Positions 23,923-38,100 of a stretch of 64,000 bases of DNA are shown piece by piece; within the stretch, counting starts at the first letter, position 1; each line of letters opens with the position of its first letter. The notes under the pieces were generated by a model that saw only the letters and a program-made list of their open reading frames with translations, was not told where the DNA came from and did no database searches. The translations under genes were made by a program, and so were the position numbers. Source of the DNA: Formicarius rufipectus (Eukaryota > Chordata > Aves > Passeriformes > Formicariidae); NCBI GenBank assembly GCA_013399695.1, contig VXAU01002309.1, positions 902,847 to 966,846 on the forward strand, in the 5' to 3' direction.

Positions 23923-24418
23923 TTAACACAATCATTGTGGGTTTGTATTTGGCTTTAGAAAATAGAGAATAGACCGTGGATAAAAACTACTGCATATGAG
24001 AGAACAAAACCAGACAACAGATATTCACAATGAGAGAATGCAATTTTCTGCTGTTGCATAGCAGTACACATATGTACATGCCATATTTAAAAAAAAATAA
24101 AAATCTTGTCATTGCTGACCAGAGGAGAAAGAACGTTGTAACCAATCAGTTCTGATTTTTTAAGCACAGTTATATAAAGTAACTGAATTGCATGAATTGC
24201 CTGATGTCAGATTTGCTGGAGTCAGCGATGTCTCTCTACTACTTTGGTCACCCCAGAAAATCTCCCAGTTCAGTAGATTTGGAAGCTGTAAAGTGCCACC
24301 TGCTAGAGATTTTAAGATATCTTTCGTATTTGTTCAACCAGGAGACAAAACATCTATGTCAAAATGAGACTAACAGCAATAATAAGCATCTCAATTCAGC
24401 TTCAACTGTTCTGAGGGG
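23923..24418. other. unique non-coding sequence, nothing recognised
   Basis: About 500 bp with no recognised repeat or gene. Confidence 0.5.
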
Positions 24419-24466
24419 AAAAAAAAAACAAACACAAAAAACAAACCAAAACAAAAAAACCAAACA
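24419..24466 (+). repeat. G-free A/C tract
   Basis: 48 bp of only A and C on the plus strand (poly-A, then ACAAAC and CCAAAAC units). Confidence 0.85.
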
Positions 24467-27400
24467 GCTGATCTCCTATTTTATTCTAATAGGTTCAATA
24501 TGCATTATAAGAACAGGCTTTTATGGCAAAGGAGACTGGCTAACAACATTTACAGCAAGCAATAGAAAATAGGTTTCTGAGGTAAACTTGCTCTTACAAA
24601 ATGGGATGTGCCAAGTTTATAATATACATGAGGCAATTTGATCACGAACATTTCATGCTTTGATAGAAGGAATGGCAAGCAAATTTTGGACTAAGGCTTT
24701 GTTAATATGGAGACTAAAATTTGAACCAAAAATTCACAGAACAATTTGACAGTTCCAAAATTATGGTTTTAGTTCTTTTTTGTTTGTTTTTTGTTTGTTT
24801 GTTTGTTTTTGTAGATTTCACATTCTTTTGTTTATTTGTCAGGTTTTTAAATGGTTTCTGTGACACAGAAACACCCTCATGACTGTGATTATTAAACACC
24901 TGGGCAAGAGTCAGTGTCAGAATAAGGGACTGTACTTAAGCTAATGCTTTTGCAGTTAAGAGTTTTTTGACAATTAAACATTACTTGGCAATTCTGCAGA
25001 AAGAGCTGATGTGTGACAGGACTTGATGAATTTCCATGTGTGCAGGTTGCTGTTCTATCTTACCACATACAGCTGGGGCTCTGCTAGGTGAAAAAAAATG
25101 GAAGAGGATCAGGATGAAAGCTGAGGGACTTAAGGATAGAGTAAACATTTCTGAAATCTAGACCTTGTGTCAGAATAAAATTTATTCAGCTGTTGCATTA
25201 TCCATTGTTTCTGTTCTTTCATATTTGTCTGTTTTACCTCAGAAATAGCTATAGGAGGGTGTGCAGTTTAGCAAGACAATTTTCCTGTGTTAACTGTGAA
25301 GGGATGAAGTAAGTGACTTTTCTTTCACCCTGCGCTGAAACTACAAAAAGGCCTGTCTGCTGCCTTGTCTCCTCAAGTTCACATCCCCCAAGCTTGGACA
25401 TACCTGAAGTCCCCTGTGTTTCTTCCAGCTACTTCCTACATCTCTAGCAGTCAAACTCTCCACACATGTAAAAATCAAAGCAAGGCCAAGACCCAAAACT
25501 GCCTGCGTCTAAACAACCCTTTAGCTCCCAGAAAAGTTGCAATAGGACAGAAACCCAACAGATAAGTGTTTTCAAAGCAAACCCACAAGGACCTTGTCCT
25601 TGGCTAAATCCTCTGCCAGTAACTGAAGCCCCTGATCCACCTGAGCAGCACTTAGACATAGGGTCTTTCCTCAGCCTCAGTATACCTAAGATGTATGTCT
25701 CCAGTGATTCTTTAAACTGACATAAAAGGGCAGCTCTTCCTGAAGTAATTCACTTTACATAGATCAACTGAATATTTATTAGACCAGAAACAAAGAGAGA
25801 ACAAATCTCCAGTCTGAGCGCTGGGATAGCCTCTGACAATGCAAGTTAGGTAAAATGCAAGTTCACAGCAGAGAAAGGAAAGAAACAGAGGCCAATCCAA
25901 GCTGCTCCCTGCACACAGTCAGGCATTCTCTGACCACTGACAGTAAATGTACCAGTGCTGTCACCTGTGCCTAGCTTCTCTCCCTCACATTTCAGTGAGG
26001 GCTGTTATAGGTCCCAACATCAGAAAATATTCAGCATGTTAAATCCAGTGGGAGCTGAAGACTCCCCTGTGGCCCAGAATAAATCTTGTTTTTCTTTCCC
26101 TGGGTGGGGAGCCTTGGCCAGTTTTGCACCAGGCGTCTCACCTTGCTGCTATGCCCTGAATTGCTGTCAAGCATGTCCTCTTAATAATCTTCTCTCAATA
26201 GCTGAATGTAAAAACAGGTCTTACTTAATGCAAGAACCACAAAAGTTCAAAATGCAACCAGGTACTTATTTCCTACAAGATGCCCTGTTGATACAAGTTC
26301 AGCTTTGGCCTCTCCTGACATGGAGGGAGATTTCCAGAGGAGAAAAGAAATGAAGGAAATCAAGGAAAACTGAAAAGAGAAGACAAAACAAAGAGAAATG
26401 GAAGTTTGGACTCAGAAGGGTAAGTGAAAGGCCCTTGGAAGAGGGTGACATAGATAAGGGAAGCAGTTTGGTGTTCAACTGCATTGCTCTAGTCCTGCCG
26501 AAACACAGGTAGGAGATGATAGGACATAAAAATAAGGCAAATGTTCCTGAAAGGACTGAACTCTGTCTGACACCAGGCGTGTCTCTAACACTCCACCAGT
26601 GCTAATGGGTGTGCAGAGCTTTCAGGGCACACAGAACACAAATGCCCAAGGTCCTACTCCATTCAGATCATTATCAGTTCCTTTTCTGGCCCTTTCCTTC
26701 CTGGTAGACAAAAAATTATACCCAAAATCCCAGTATCCAATGTCCTTGAACACAACAAAGTTTTTATCTGATGCATGGGCAGCTTAGTACTTCAATGTCT
26801 TGTGATCCTTGAAGTACACATGCATGGATGGAGTACGGATGTTGACCCAAACTGGGATTCTGCAAATTGGAAACCCATGAAATAAATAAATTAAAAAAAA
26901 AAGTTGGAAATTACAAAAACATCCTAAGTCTCCCTGCACATTGTGGGACAGACCTCCATTAGCACAATTTCACATGGAAACTAAATGGGTGGGTAAAACG
27001 ATTGAGTTCAAATGCAAGGGTGGATGATGAGAGGTGAATAGGGAGCTGAGGGTGGAATGTTAGCAGCACCACCCTTGATTTCCTTTTAACCTACTACAGC
27101 CAGGCGTGTATCCATCGAGCAGTGTAGCACATAACTACTGACTCCTCCATCTGAGGAAAACAGAAGAGAAAAATTTAATACGTTTTCAGAGCATTTTCTT
27201 GACACTTTCTTTTTTTCTCCTATTTTTAACTTCTTAATACAGCTTAAGGCAATAAATTCAGTGACAAATAGTGAATTAAAAAGCATTCTAAGTGTGATGA
27301 AAATGCCACAGTTTACATCTACATCGCAACAGCTTTGTTCCTTTCAACAGCAGAGCCACAGAAATTAGTTTGATGTCAGTGGTCATTCTAGCTCTCAAAA

Positions 27401-27999
27401 AATGGCCTGGTTCAAACAGGCAGCTTAGAAATATGGCAGAGCTATTCAGAGATGTTTAGCACCTGGTGATACAGCAACCCGATGAGCTCTTCAGAAAACA
27501 GCTTAGTACTGAGCTGGGTTAAGAAGCCCTGAAAGTCACCAGCAGGGGCTTGGTGCACTACCTTCAAAAGTTCCAGCACTTCATAGTGAGGGGGAATACC
27601 TGCCAAATTGTGTCTTTGATAAACATCTTCCTGAATTTGTCACATGCTACTCCTGATCCAGTCCAAATACCACTAAACTATTACCATCATACTGAGTAAA
27701 ACACAGAAAGTCCTGGAGGATGTTCAAGTTGGAACTTGCGGCTGAAATTGTTACATGTAATGTAAACACTTCTGCAAGTTGTGCTTGCTTAGTAGGGAAT
27801 GCTGCTGCTTGTGATGGTGGTCTTGCACTTCACAGCCTAAGCCTTGGTCCCTTGAATATTGTAGGAAATAAAGCACCTGAGCACAAACACACGAGAGTTA
27901 AGGGAGCAGGCTTACCCAACAATGACCGCATTGCAGAGTACACAGCTGCTAGTGGCACAGAGTAAAACACTCCCTTTCAGTCAGAAAGAGGAGAGTTGT
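24467..27999. other. unique non-coding sequence; T/G tract at 24776-24812
   Basis: The T/G-only tract at 24776-24812 is (GTTT)n-like. The rest shows no recognised repeat family. The open frames of 126-132 codons that touch this stretch (24192-24572 and 25955-26353) have no recognisable domain, and the first runs through the A/C tract. The interval 27460-27960 has a mildly different look but no homology I can name. Confidence 0.4.
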
Positions 28000-28042
28000 A
28001 AAACAAAAACAAAAACAAAAACAAAAACAAACAAAAAAAANC
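28000..28042 (+). repeat. (AAAAC)n microsatellite with one undetermined base
   Basis: About six AAAAC units followed by CAAAC and poly-A. The base at 28041 is N, directly at the end of the poly-A run, suggesting that the assembly or base calling struggled with this low-complexity run. Confidence 0.9.
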
Positions 28043-31000
28043 ATTAACTTAACATTATTTTTTTGGGTTTAAACAACTCCTGTAGAGATCTGACAATTAA
28101 AACCTTACTTCTTCCTAGCCTGATCCTGAAGCAATGAAAGAAAGAATTGAGAAGTTGAGGGCATTTGTAGGATGGAGAAGCTTGTTGTTTCAAAGGTTCT
28201 GACATTTTCTCTCTGAATCTTAGTAAAGAAACTTGGTTGTGGAAGTTGCACAATGCAGAAAGCACAACATACCCTGCTGTGAAAGAAATGAGTCTGACAG
28301 TGAAATTGGCAATTACAGTGCGACTCTGAATGAAACTGAAGTTGTTATGCAATATCTAGTAAGCCAGGTGACTCGAGGGCAAGAAAAGCTTTACCTCTCC
28401 CTGATTTTTAAAGGCCAATTTCATTTGTTCTTTATGTATTCATGTCTGCACACAATACCAGAAAGTATTAAACATAGGTTTTTATGTTGTGTGCATAAAC
28501 AGTAGTACTAATTCAGTTTTACAGAAAAGCCAGAAAGGCCATTGTGAAAGCAACTTGGGTGTTACAAGTGAAAATGGAAAATTAAAATTTACAAGCATAG
28601 CAACCCATAGCAGGACCACTAGACAAAATTCCTCAAAGGTCACAGAGCTATTATCTGGTAAAAAAGTGCCAGAAGGGATTTTATTCCTAGTAATTGTTTT
28701 TAAAACATAATTTTTTATGGTACAAAAATAATTTCAGTAAGAAAATAATGACCACTTCCCACAAATGCTTTAAGTATATTTACCTTGTCAACATTATATC
28801 ACCATTTCCAGTTAGCAGAAAAACTTTATGTAATAAAAGTGTCTCTACTTATTATTGTTCATAACCTTCTTAACTACCTCAGCTGGTGCAAAAACCCACT
28901 GAACTGAATCTGGTAGTCCAGCAAAAGCTGAAGCTCCCTAACTAAATACATAGTAGGTAGAAAGAAGATAGCTGTCTGCACCAAGGAGTGGTTGCATGTA
29001 TATTGTTTCTCATCCCCTTTTCCTCTGGCAGAATAATGTATGAGGAATGATACTCTTACTTGCTTTCTGATTAATATCCCCAAACACTGAAAACACAGTC
29101 AAAAGCTCGGCAAAATATTACTGTATTTTCCTTACCCTTTGACTTACAAAGTATTGTTATTAATGTAATAAAACATAATTTCATACCCAAACACAAAATT
29201 ACTGATGACTGGGTCTCTGACAATTGACTGGAAAGTCTGGCTGGCTCCCAAATTTTTTTTGCCATTTCAATTTTAACCATTTCAATTTTAACACAAGGTT
29301 AATTTTTGATTCATGTGTTTTAAAAACCCAGTTAAAGCATAATAGATAATGATAAATATGGGAAAAAAAAATCTCATCACTTTAACAAAAAATAATAGGT
29401 TTGTGCAGACCATTCTGTGTGGAGTCTTTATGGCACAACTAAATCTTTTAACTCACATTATGCTTTGTAGCTATTTATAGCAGTGTATGTCCATCACTTG
29501 CATCCTATAGTTTGAGGTTTCTTTTCCAGATATAAACAGAGTTTCCTCTCTTGCTTTGTTTATGTGTCTGCCTGTCAGCATAGCGCCAGCGACTGTCTCT
29601 CCACTTTGCTGCTACTGCTGCTCCCTCATCCTGTTTATAGGTCAGCGACGACTGCCATTGCCTCCCTGCTGCTGAGCAGCATTTCCCATTGCACTTCAGG
29701 ATGTTTTAGTCACATTAACCTGTGCCGCCTGTCTGGAGCCAAATGTCTACCCTTCAAGGTAGTGCTGCAGGCAGCATTTGCCTCAATCAAACTCAGCTTT
29801 TTCTTCCTGGAAGGCCCAAATATCTTCAGTTGTTCTTTGTGTGGAAACACAGATGGATGCTATTCATTGTCACATCCCTTGCAAAGGGCATAAACAGACA
29901 CACAGCTGAAGAGTGAAAAAATTCTCCTTCCCTTTCCACCCCAAGTATGTGAAGCCTCAGAGTGGACAGCATCCTTGCCAGCCACTGAACAAGGAGAAAA
30001 AAAAATTGGGATCTCTTAGTTGGATATTAGTTTTTATTTTCCTTATCTGGCAATGTCAAAGATCCTTAATACAATAATACCTGAGGCATTTACTTCAGCA
30101 GGACACAGCAAGAAAAACAGGTCACCAACATTATGTAACAAACACACACAAGATATAACACTGCGGGAAGAAGCAAATAAGCTGTTGAGCACAGATCCAG
30201 TTGTTGAAATGGAGCCAGAAAGTAATCTGTCTGTACCCCCATAGCACTGCGAGAGTCTTTTCCCTCCAATCCAGCCAGAAGAAGATGGATAAATCCAGAA
30301 CATAATTCATAAACCCCAGAACTCTGCTTGTGCCTTATTAAAACCTTGTGCCTTATGAAATCTGTAGGAGTGCAACACTTGTATAGACCATCTTTTCCTG
30401 TTACAAACACAATGCAGCAGAGAATTAATTAGTAAATTCAGAATATTTCAGTAAATAGGTTGTTGAAAGACATTAGTGTCTGCCTCCATGGCCCACAGCC
30501 TCCTCCATATTACTGGATTATAATTCAGGGTCAATCAACACCTGTCATGGAGAACCGGGCAAATACCTCATTTGACAGCAAGTTCACACAATCTATTTTA
30601 CAACACACACCACTAACAGTGTTAACAATTGTTCCTGTGCTACCTTGCTACATTTTGCTATGTATAATGACATCCAAAGAGCATACACTGTGTTTAAACT
30701 CCTCTTTAGGCTGGGAGATGGGGTGCAATAAGTTAAAATAACAAGGAATGAGGCTGACTTGATCTCTGCCAGAAACTCCTCCAAGATTTACAATCTCTGC
30801 AGAGATCTCCAGTAAAACTAAAGGACACATTTAATTTTTACAAGTTTCACATGGATAGTGAGGTACTTAGCTGCCACTTGTACCTTTTAAAAATTTTCTT
30901 TCTGGTCTTTAGAATAATATCCAAAATTATGATGCATGAGAAAAATCAGCATCTCAAGTTAAAAGTATAGTTTATGGGCAATTGAGCAAAATTAATATAT

Positions 31001-32629
31001 CATCAAAGTATCATTGGCATGTAGAATAAGTTAAGCATATGGCATAAACACATATTCTTAGGGGAAAAAAAGGCTGATCTAATAATTATTTTTCTTGTTA
31101 TATTCCACTGTAAGTTTTTTAAAACTTTTTACTGTAATAACGAGCTGATGATTCTGACATCCAGGCAGCTCCCTCTGCACTCAACAGCCACTGATCCATG
31201 TTGTGTGACAAGATCACAACTTCACATGACTCAGTGTGACCAAGCTTTGCAAATGCTGTTATGAATCCCATGATGTACTTTTTCTGTGATAACACCAGCT
31301 CTTAGAGCCACATGAACAAACAAGAATGTGTTTGCATTTTTTGCTGTATAAAGAAGTATGTTTTCATCCTACAATTTGAGAAGACAAAGTTGAAAGATCT
31401 GAAAACGTTAGGAAACACACAAAATTCTAATATTTAAAAACTCTTTTTTCCCCACCCCAACTGTTCTTAGGTTTCACTTTATGTTGTAGTCCATAGCTTT
31501 GTTGGAGTGCAAGAGATAATACCTATGTTTATCCCTTCCTCACTTTGCAGCAATGAAAAAATTTCATCATTCAAGAAACCTGTCTCACTTCAGTAGTGCT
31601 GGAGGAGTGAGGTCCATTTTGATTTAGTTTAATATCTTACCAGAAGACTAGTCTAAGTGCTCCTTTGTGATATTTCTTATTATCATAATCATAACACTGT
31701 CTTTCTGTGACAGATTTGTTTTGTTCTCTCATATTGTTCCCCTTCTCATTTATATAGATCTGTATTCATTTTACAAGCAGCCTCTCTCAGAATCTTTTGT
31801 TTAACTGCTCATTATCTTATTCACCATTCTTTTTTTCAAAGGTTCCAAATATATGTAAAAAGATTTTAAGGTCTGAAGAGGTGCATTGACTTGATATGTC
31901 CCAAGATGTTCATCTGTGCATTAGATTCTTAATTTCCTTAAAAAATAAGGAGAGCAAACCAGAAAAGATTAGTATACCTAAGCATGCTCCTGTTATTATT
32001 GAGTAACTGTTGAGTAAAGCAAAAAAAACCCAAACTTGCCTAATGTCTCTGATGAAAAACCATAACAACAAGCCACAGAAAGGTGGAATGATATTTAACT
32101 CATTTTCCATTACTTCTCTGCCAGCTTTTGATGGTGTTCAGTGATATAGCTCGCTAGCGTGTGGAATGACTCTTCTGTTTATAGCAGTGCCAAGTCCCAC
32201 AGATGTTCAAATTCTTCCCCCTGTGGATGGGATATTAGTTACATTAGTTACAATCTTACCTTCACATCTAGTTCTGAGAGAAACCCAAGGTGAAGCCTAT
32301 AAAGCAAAATGGGAGCCTTGTTTCTGAAGAGCTGGAAATAAGGGATTAATGAGGGGAAGGACTAGGGAGAGAGTCAGACTTGGGCCTAGAGCTCCCTCAG
32401 AAAATTGTGAACAGGGAATAAATCATTTTTCACTGACCTTTTGAAGCCATTTCTGCACATAGAATGATGCCTGTCTTTCTTCTCTGGAGACTCTCGGCGA
32501 TTTAAGAGAAAAATAACTAGGAAACCAATAAATTTCAAAATATGTCTAGTCAGCTCAGGGCATGCAAGGACAAAAAGCACCTAAGTGGCAGAGGAGGAAA
32601 CTGGAGTTCAATAAGTGCTACACACTCAA
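28043..32629. other. unique non-coding sequence, nothing firm recognised
   Basis: AT-rich, with a slightly GC-richer patch at 29560-29900 containing a 109-codon plus-strand open frame of Ser/Cys/Leu-rich composition and no recognisable domain. A perfect 15-bp tandem duplication lies at 29263-29292. Confidence 0.45.
29263..29292. repeat. perfect 15-bp tandem duplication
   Basis: CATTTCAATTTTAAC occurs twice head to tail with no mismatch, indicating a recent replication-slippage duplication. Confidence 0.9.
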
Positions 32630-32669
32630 GGAGGAGAGGAGAGGGAGAGGGAGAGGGAGAGAGAGAGGA
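32630..32669 (+). repeat. purine (GGGAGA)n simple repeat
   Basis: GAGGAGAGGAGAGGG then GAGAGGGAGAGGGAGAGAGAG, about 40 bp of pure purine on the plus strand. Confidence 0.85.
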
Positions 32670-33941
32670 TTCAACCCAGTGGAAGGAGCCAGTTTGGACA
32701 GCTGAAAACACAGCCTATTTGGATTGATTGGCAGGATTTCATGCAATAGAAAACCTATTCTGAAACTCCTGTACTTACTAAGTCTACTTAGGAAAGGTGG
32801 TTTTGCCTTTGTGAAAGACTTATATCAATCTCCAAGTATCAGACCAATCTGTGGAAGAGATCTTATATGAATAAGACATCATCGCTTAGAGCTACTCACA
32901 TCTTTTTACCTTGTATGTCTATGGACTTTTTCTTTCCCGAAGTGCAAATAACTTTATTTACCCTTACAGAAAGGTGTTTGCCTTCGCAGAAATACAGATT
33001 AATGTGTTTGCTTATTTGTTATCAGCTTTGCTTTATGGTCTGGGCTAGGTCCATTGGCTGCTTTATTCGGTCAAAATCAACAGTTCAGACTACGTGTTGT
33101 TCTAGGAACAGCTTTTCCCACCTGCAGATGACAGTGTAAGAGCGCCTTCTATGCTTAGGCAGATGAAATGCAAGGCAGAAAAGTCCACCGACAAAGCCTG
33201 CGTCACTTGGGTGTAAGTTCTTCTAGTCTTATATCAGAAGGAAGAAGGCTACAAGAACTTTCTCTCTGTTGAAGGGAACAGGTCAAAATTATCCTTAAGG
33301 TAGAAGGATATAACTGTCCTCTTTGGAGTATGATTACAAATACTTCTTACTGCAACATAGGTGTAGTTTCTTAGAGGAGCCTCAGTTCTACTGCCAACTA
33401 AATTTTAAAGAAAGTATTTTAAATAATTGTAATTTTCATGGTAGTTTTTAAGGGACTATATGAGCATTAATGTGGTGGCTTTACAGGGAAAAATACCAAA
33501 CAGAGGTGTGAAGAAACTCTTATTCTGGAGTGGTATTTTTCTCCTGGATCACTTCAATGATCCATTTTCCCAGGCAGCTTCACAAACAATTGTAGTTGCA
33601 CAACTTAAGGAACAGCAAACTACAGTGGAAAGACCCGAAAAACAAACCCGCAAGCTGATGGAAGGAGAGCACAGGAGCTACCTAAGTCAACACAAGGCCA
33701 TGGTATATAAAGCTAAGCAGAACTTGGATACCCAATAGCCACCTTCTAGATGAGGTTTTAATTCCAAAGCTGGAAAAACATGTTTTTCTCGGTGGACAGG
33801 TCACCAAGTTAAGCCTTAGCAAAGCCTTGGGAATATGTTCAGCTTCAGCTGCACAAATATGCCAGGTCAGTAGGACAACTTATGTCCTTAAGGCCGAGTG
33901 TATGTCTTGGCAGAGGGACTTCTGTAATCCATATACAAAGG

Positions 33942-33967
33942 GATATACAGATATACAGATATACAGA
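33942..33967. repeat. 8-bp tandem repeat (GATATACA, about 3.2 copies)
   Basis: Three exact GATATACA units plus GA. A young minisatellite-like run, possibly variable in length. Confidence 0.9.
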
Positions 33968-35153
33968 GCTAATTCCTTTGAAATGAAGTGCACAACAGTC
34001 TTGAAATTCCATGCAACAGTTCTACCTTGATTCCAAACTAGACATAATCTTTCATTTTACTCTTTCCATACACATTTAGTTTGATATAAAGACTGTCTTT
34101 AATCTATGCATGATCTCCATGTGAACAGAAGACACTATAGTCAGAATGAGTTGGTTTTTCACCTCCCCCCTGTCTTTTCATCATGCAAAACCTAATGCTC
34201 CCCATAAAGCTTTTAATAGCAAGTCAGCTCAAGCAAAATTGAGCTGTTTGTTGAAAACATCATTTCCCAAGACAGTGACAAAGTCTAAAAGGGGAACACA
34301 GGGATGTGGAAAGCGCTCACATGTGCACAGAGACACAGCTTGCCAGCATGCACTGAAACACCTTGCAGAAAGCCATAGTAGATGCACAAACTGGAAGCAG
34401 GAATCAGCACATCAGACTAGTCTTTGCTCATTAGTAAATCCTTTTGGGATACAGCTTTCATTGAACTCAAGGCAGCACCACACCAGTGTAACAATACCAC
34501 TTTGCAACCCTAATTACTCTCTATACACTTTAAGCCAAGACAAGAGTATGGAGCCCAAACTACTGGCCTTGCATACTCTTGAGATTTACTAGCTAAACTA
34601 TCCTAGAAAATTCTCTCAGTATTAAATGAGACACATACCAGCAAAGTATTTCCCCTTCCTAGAGCTTATACAAAAGTTTTCCATACTACCTGCAATTCCA
34701 GGGCTTAGTCAGGCAGTTCCATATTCCATCATCTATCTTGTGACACAAGTGCGTCTACTTTTGCCAGAACACGATTGCTGCTTGGGAGCAGAATAGATGA
34801 GAACTTAGACCAGCAAAAGCCATTTTATAAATATCACTGAATGTCATCTGAAATGCCCTCTCATTGATTGCAAAAGAAAAAGGTTTCGTCTAATTCCTAA
34901 AGGATGTTTTCTTTGCAATTAATAAAGTAATCTCTCTTACACACACACAAAAGGACAGGATATAAAACCCAGTGCAAAGGCAAGGCATAGATTTTTGAAC
35001 TTAAAATAGCCCTTTCAAAATAGATCTGTCCCAAAGAAGAGGAAAGATGTGACTGGCTGAACAGTATAACATCTAAATTATATAATGCTTTATGTGATTT
35101 TGTCCAGTCTAGTCTTCGTCTACAACACGGGCTTTCCTGTGGACATTTTAATC

Positions 35154-35177
35154 TTCTTAAAAATTAATTTTTAAGAA
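35154..35177. repeat. 24-bp perfect palindrome
   Basis: TTCTTAAAAATT followed directly by AATTTTTAAGAA: two perfect 12-bp arms with no loop, composed mostly of A and T. Could extrude as a small cruciform, but chance is plausible in AT-rich sequence. Confidence 0.85.
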
Positions 35178-38100
35178 CATTTTTAAAAAGAAACCTTTTG
35201 TGGTAGGTTGAAGGCAAAGGATAGTATATGATCTGTTTTCAGCTACAATGAAATAGGAGGCAGGAAACTGTTTCTATGCAATCTTGGACTAATTTTTTCC
35301 CCCCTTCATTTACGTGTTTCAAGTTTACTGCCCTTTACACAACAGTGAAGTTATTCATTCAGGGGTGTGCCTGAGACAAATTAGTTTTTGTTTTACAAGA
35401 GTGATGAGAGGTGACTTTTATGTGAAATTCATAATACTCAGCATCCTACCTCTGATACTAATTTGATCATCACAAAGCAATCTGGCTTGATTTTAAATAT
35501 AGTATATTAATCAGCATACAAATCTGACACAAATAAAATAATTTTTTTTCCCTTTTCTGTCACTGATCTTTTGACTTCAAATATGGGCAAGTAGCATCTT
35601 CATCAGTCTTACTGATTGATGCTGAAAGTTCTTTGGAGCTGGGTCTGAACTACATTTCATGTATGGGTCCAATCAGCTGCAAGATGTCCTAGGTTTCCCT
35701 AAAAATTCTCTGATCACTGTAAAATATTAATAATTAAACATGTTTGAAGAAGTATGATCTGAGAAAAACAAAGGTGGTAAACAGTGATTTAGCCATTAGT
35801 TTGCCTAAAATAACTCTTTGAGTTCTCTCACAGAGTTGGCATAGTATACAACTTGAGGACTTTTGCTGTTCTTGGAATATATTACCAGAAATAGTTGAAA
35901 TTTATAAACTCTTGTGGAAGAGTAGAATTGAGAAGTGGCCACATGATCAAAACAAAACAAAAAAACAACACAGTGTTTTCTCAACATTTTTTCCAGTAAG
36001 TGTAAAGATGGATGGTTTAAAAAAATTGCTTTAATCAGTGAGACCTAGATATTTAATCTTATGAGATGAGGGAATTACATTAAATGCTATGTGCTACAAC
36101 GTTTCAATTACCTAATTACACAGCTAGCGTATTCAGGAATGCATAAGTAAATTTTTCAGCTTGCAACCTTGTTCAATAAATCATAGGAAATTATATAAAA
36201 GAGAAGAGCCCAAGATTAATATTTCAAATACTAATGAAGTTTTAGATACTGAGGAGGTTTATTTGGGCCAATAAATACTTTTCAGTGATCTCAAGTACAT
36301 TAAAAACCTGTCTCCAATTAAGAGAAAATAGTCTCTTCAGTCACCTGAAATTTTGCAGAGTCATAGTGAATTCATTATTCCGCCACTGGGTACCATTTTA
36401 CCCACTTATTGAGAAAATTTATGCAGTGTAAATTAAGAAAGCCTAGAGTTTTGAGTGATAGAGTTATCTAACTATCTCGAGTTACCTCTAGAGATGTGAG
36501 TCTGCTCAGTTCTGCCTTATTTGGTTCACTTTTGAAAGGTTAGTTTCTTTTTTTGTGCATAACATTACAAACCTACATCATCTAGCACACAGAGGAAAAC
36601 CTTTCCAGCTCTCCACAGAAGGTCTGCGACAATGAGACCAAAGAATCGAGATTCATTGAAGCAGAAATGGGAAAGAAAGAAGCTGGAATTGGTATTCTTC
36701 CAGACTCATCTGCAAAGAAGGAAATTAAGGTTTCAGTCCTTGCACCTATGAAAGATTTTTGCATTTTCCATGGGTAATGTACTGGATAAACAAGCAGAAG
36801 TCTGACCACCAACTGACTGAAACAACTCCATTCCTCTGAAGTCTCATCCATAGAATTGTAAGAAAATTTTTAAAACTAAATAGAGGAATTAGTCAATTAA
36901 GCATTACAACACTGAGAAGACCAGTGCCTGAATATCTTTACAAAAATTGGCCTGTTGTGTATGGACCTTGCCCTTAAATATAAACCTAGATACCTAAAAC
37001 TACCAGAAGACAGTGTGTGTTATGTATTTAATATCTTTGGGGATCTTTGGTCTCCAGATACAACCACTTTATCACAGCAACATTGTAGGCAGCACCAACA
37101 AAAAGACTGTAGGCTGCTCATTTGCAAACCTTCTCAAACGTATATATGGATTCTGTTTTCCTCTTACTGCTTGGAAAGACCATACAGATTTGTGAAGGTC
37201 TTGGGAGTGAATTTTTCACAGTCTCAAACGGACACTGCTGAAAACACTAAAATTTTTAGTAAAACCCATTAAAAATCACAGACTTGGACTGCACTGCACA
37301 ATTATGGCAAAACTGGCTTCAGACCCTATGTATTCTACAAGAGATATATGCAGTATATGCTATCAAGTCACAGTGGTGTTAATAATTCACATAGACAAAG
37401 GCTGTCTTTATGTCTGTTTGGTGTGCTATAGAGTGCTTGCAGACATACCTTGCATTCCTACCCTACCAAAGCCCCTGACTTAGATGTACTTTATGTGCAT
37501 GAGAAACACATGTGGCTTCACTGAGTGGAAATCCAACTCTTCATCCATTTTGTCAGTCACTGAGAATAATAAGAAAAGTACACCACAAGTTTTGGATGCA
37601 AATGATACCTGGAAAATTTTCTGCAAAAGATGCCAAGGACAATAAAGATAAAAGAGGACCTGACATCTCTAGTACAGAAAGCCAAATGGAAAAAAAGGAA
37701 AAGTTCACAGAGATGCTGTAGTTTTGCCTTGTGATATAGTGAAATGCCCACATATGGTACATAAAGCTACACCTTAGAAGATGTAACAGACATACATATG
37801 TACATTTATTTTACTGTTTTGATATTTATCTTTAAAAGGACCCTATGAATTCCACTGTCTTAACATGTAAGCATCTTAAAAGCCCTTTAACTTTACCTAG
37901 GTAAGTTATTGTATGATGTGCGTTCTTGTTTGTTTACATTTCTTTGAAACATTAGCATGGAATGTACTAGGATATCAGACCACAAAACATTCCAGACATT
38001 TTTAAAAAACATGTTTTTGTGCTGCTACTGTCAAGCTTTCAGATGACCATTTCATATCTGTTTACCCAGACACACCCCAAATAATGTAGGGAAACCCCAC

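Noticed and set aside
34146..34592. 148-codon plus-strand open frame
   Set aside because: Ser/His/Lys-rich without motif, signal peptide or membrane segment. Length is compatible with chance and no splice context was evident.
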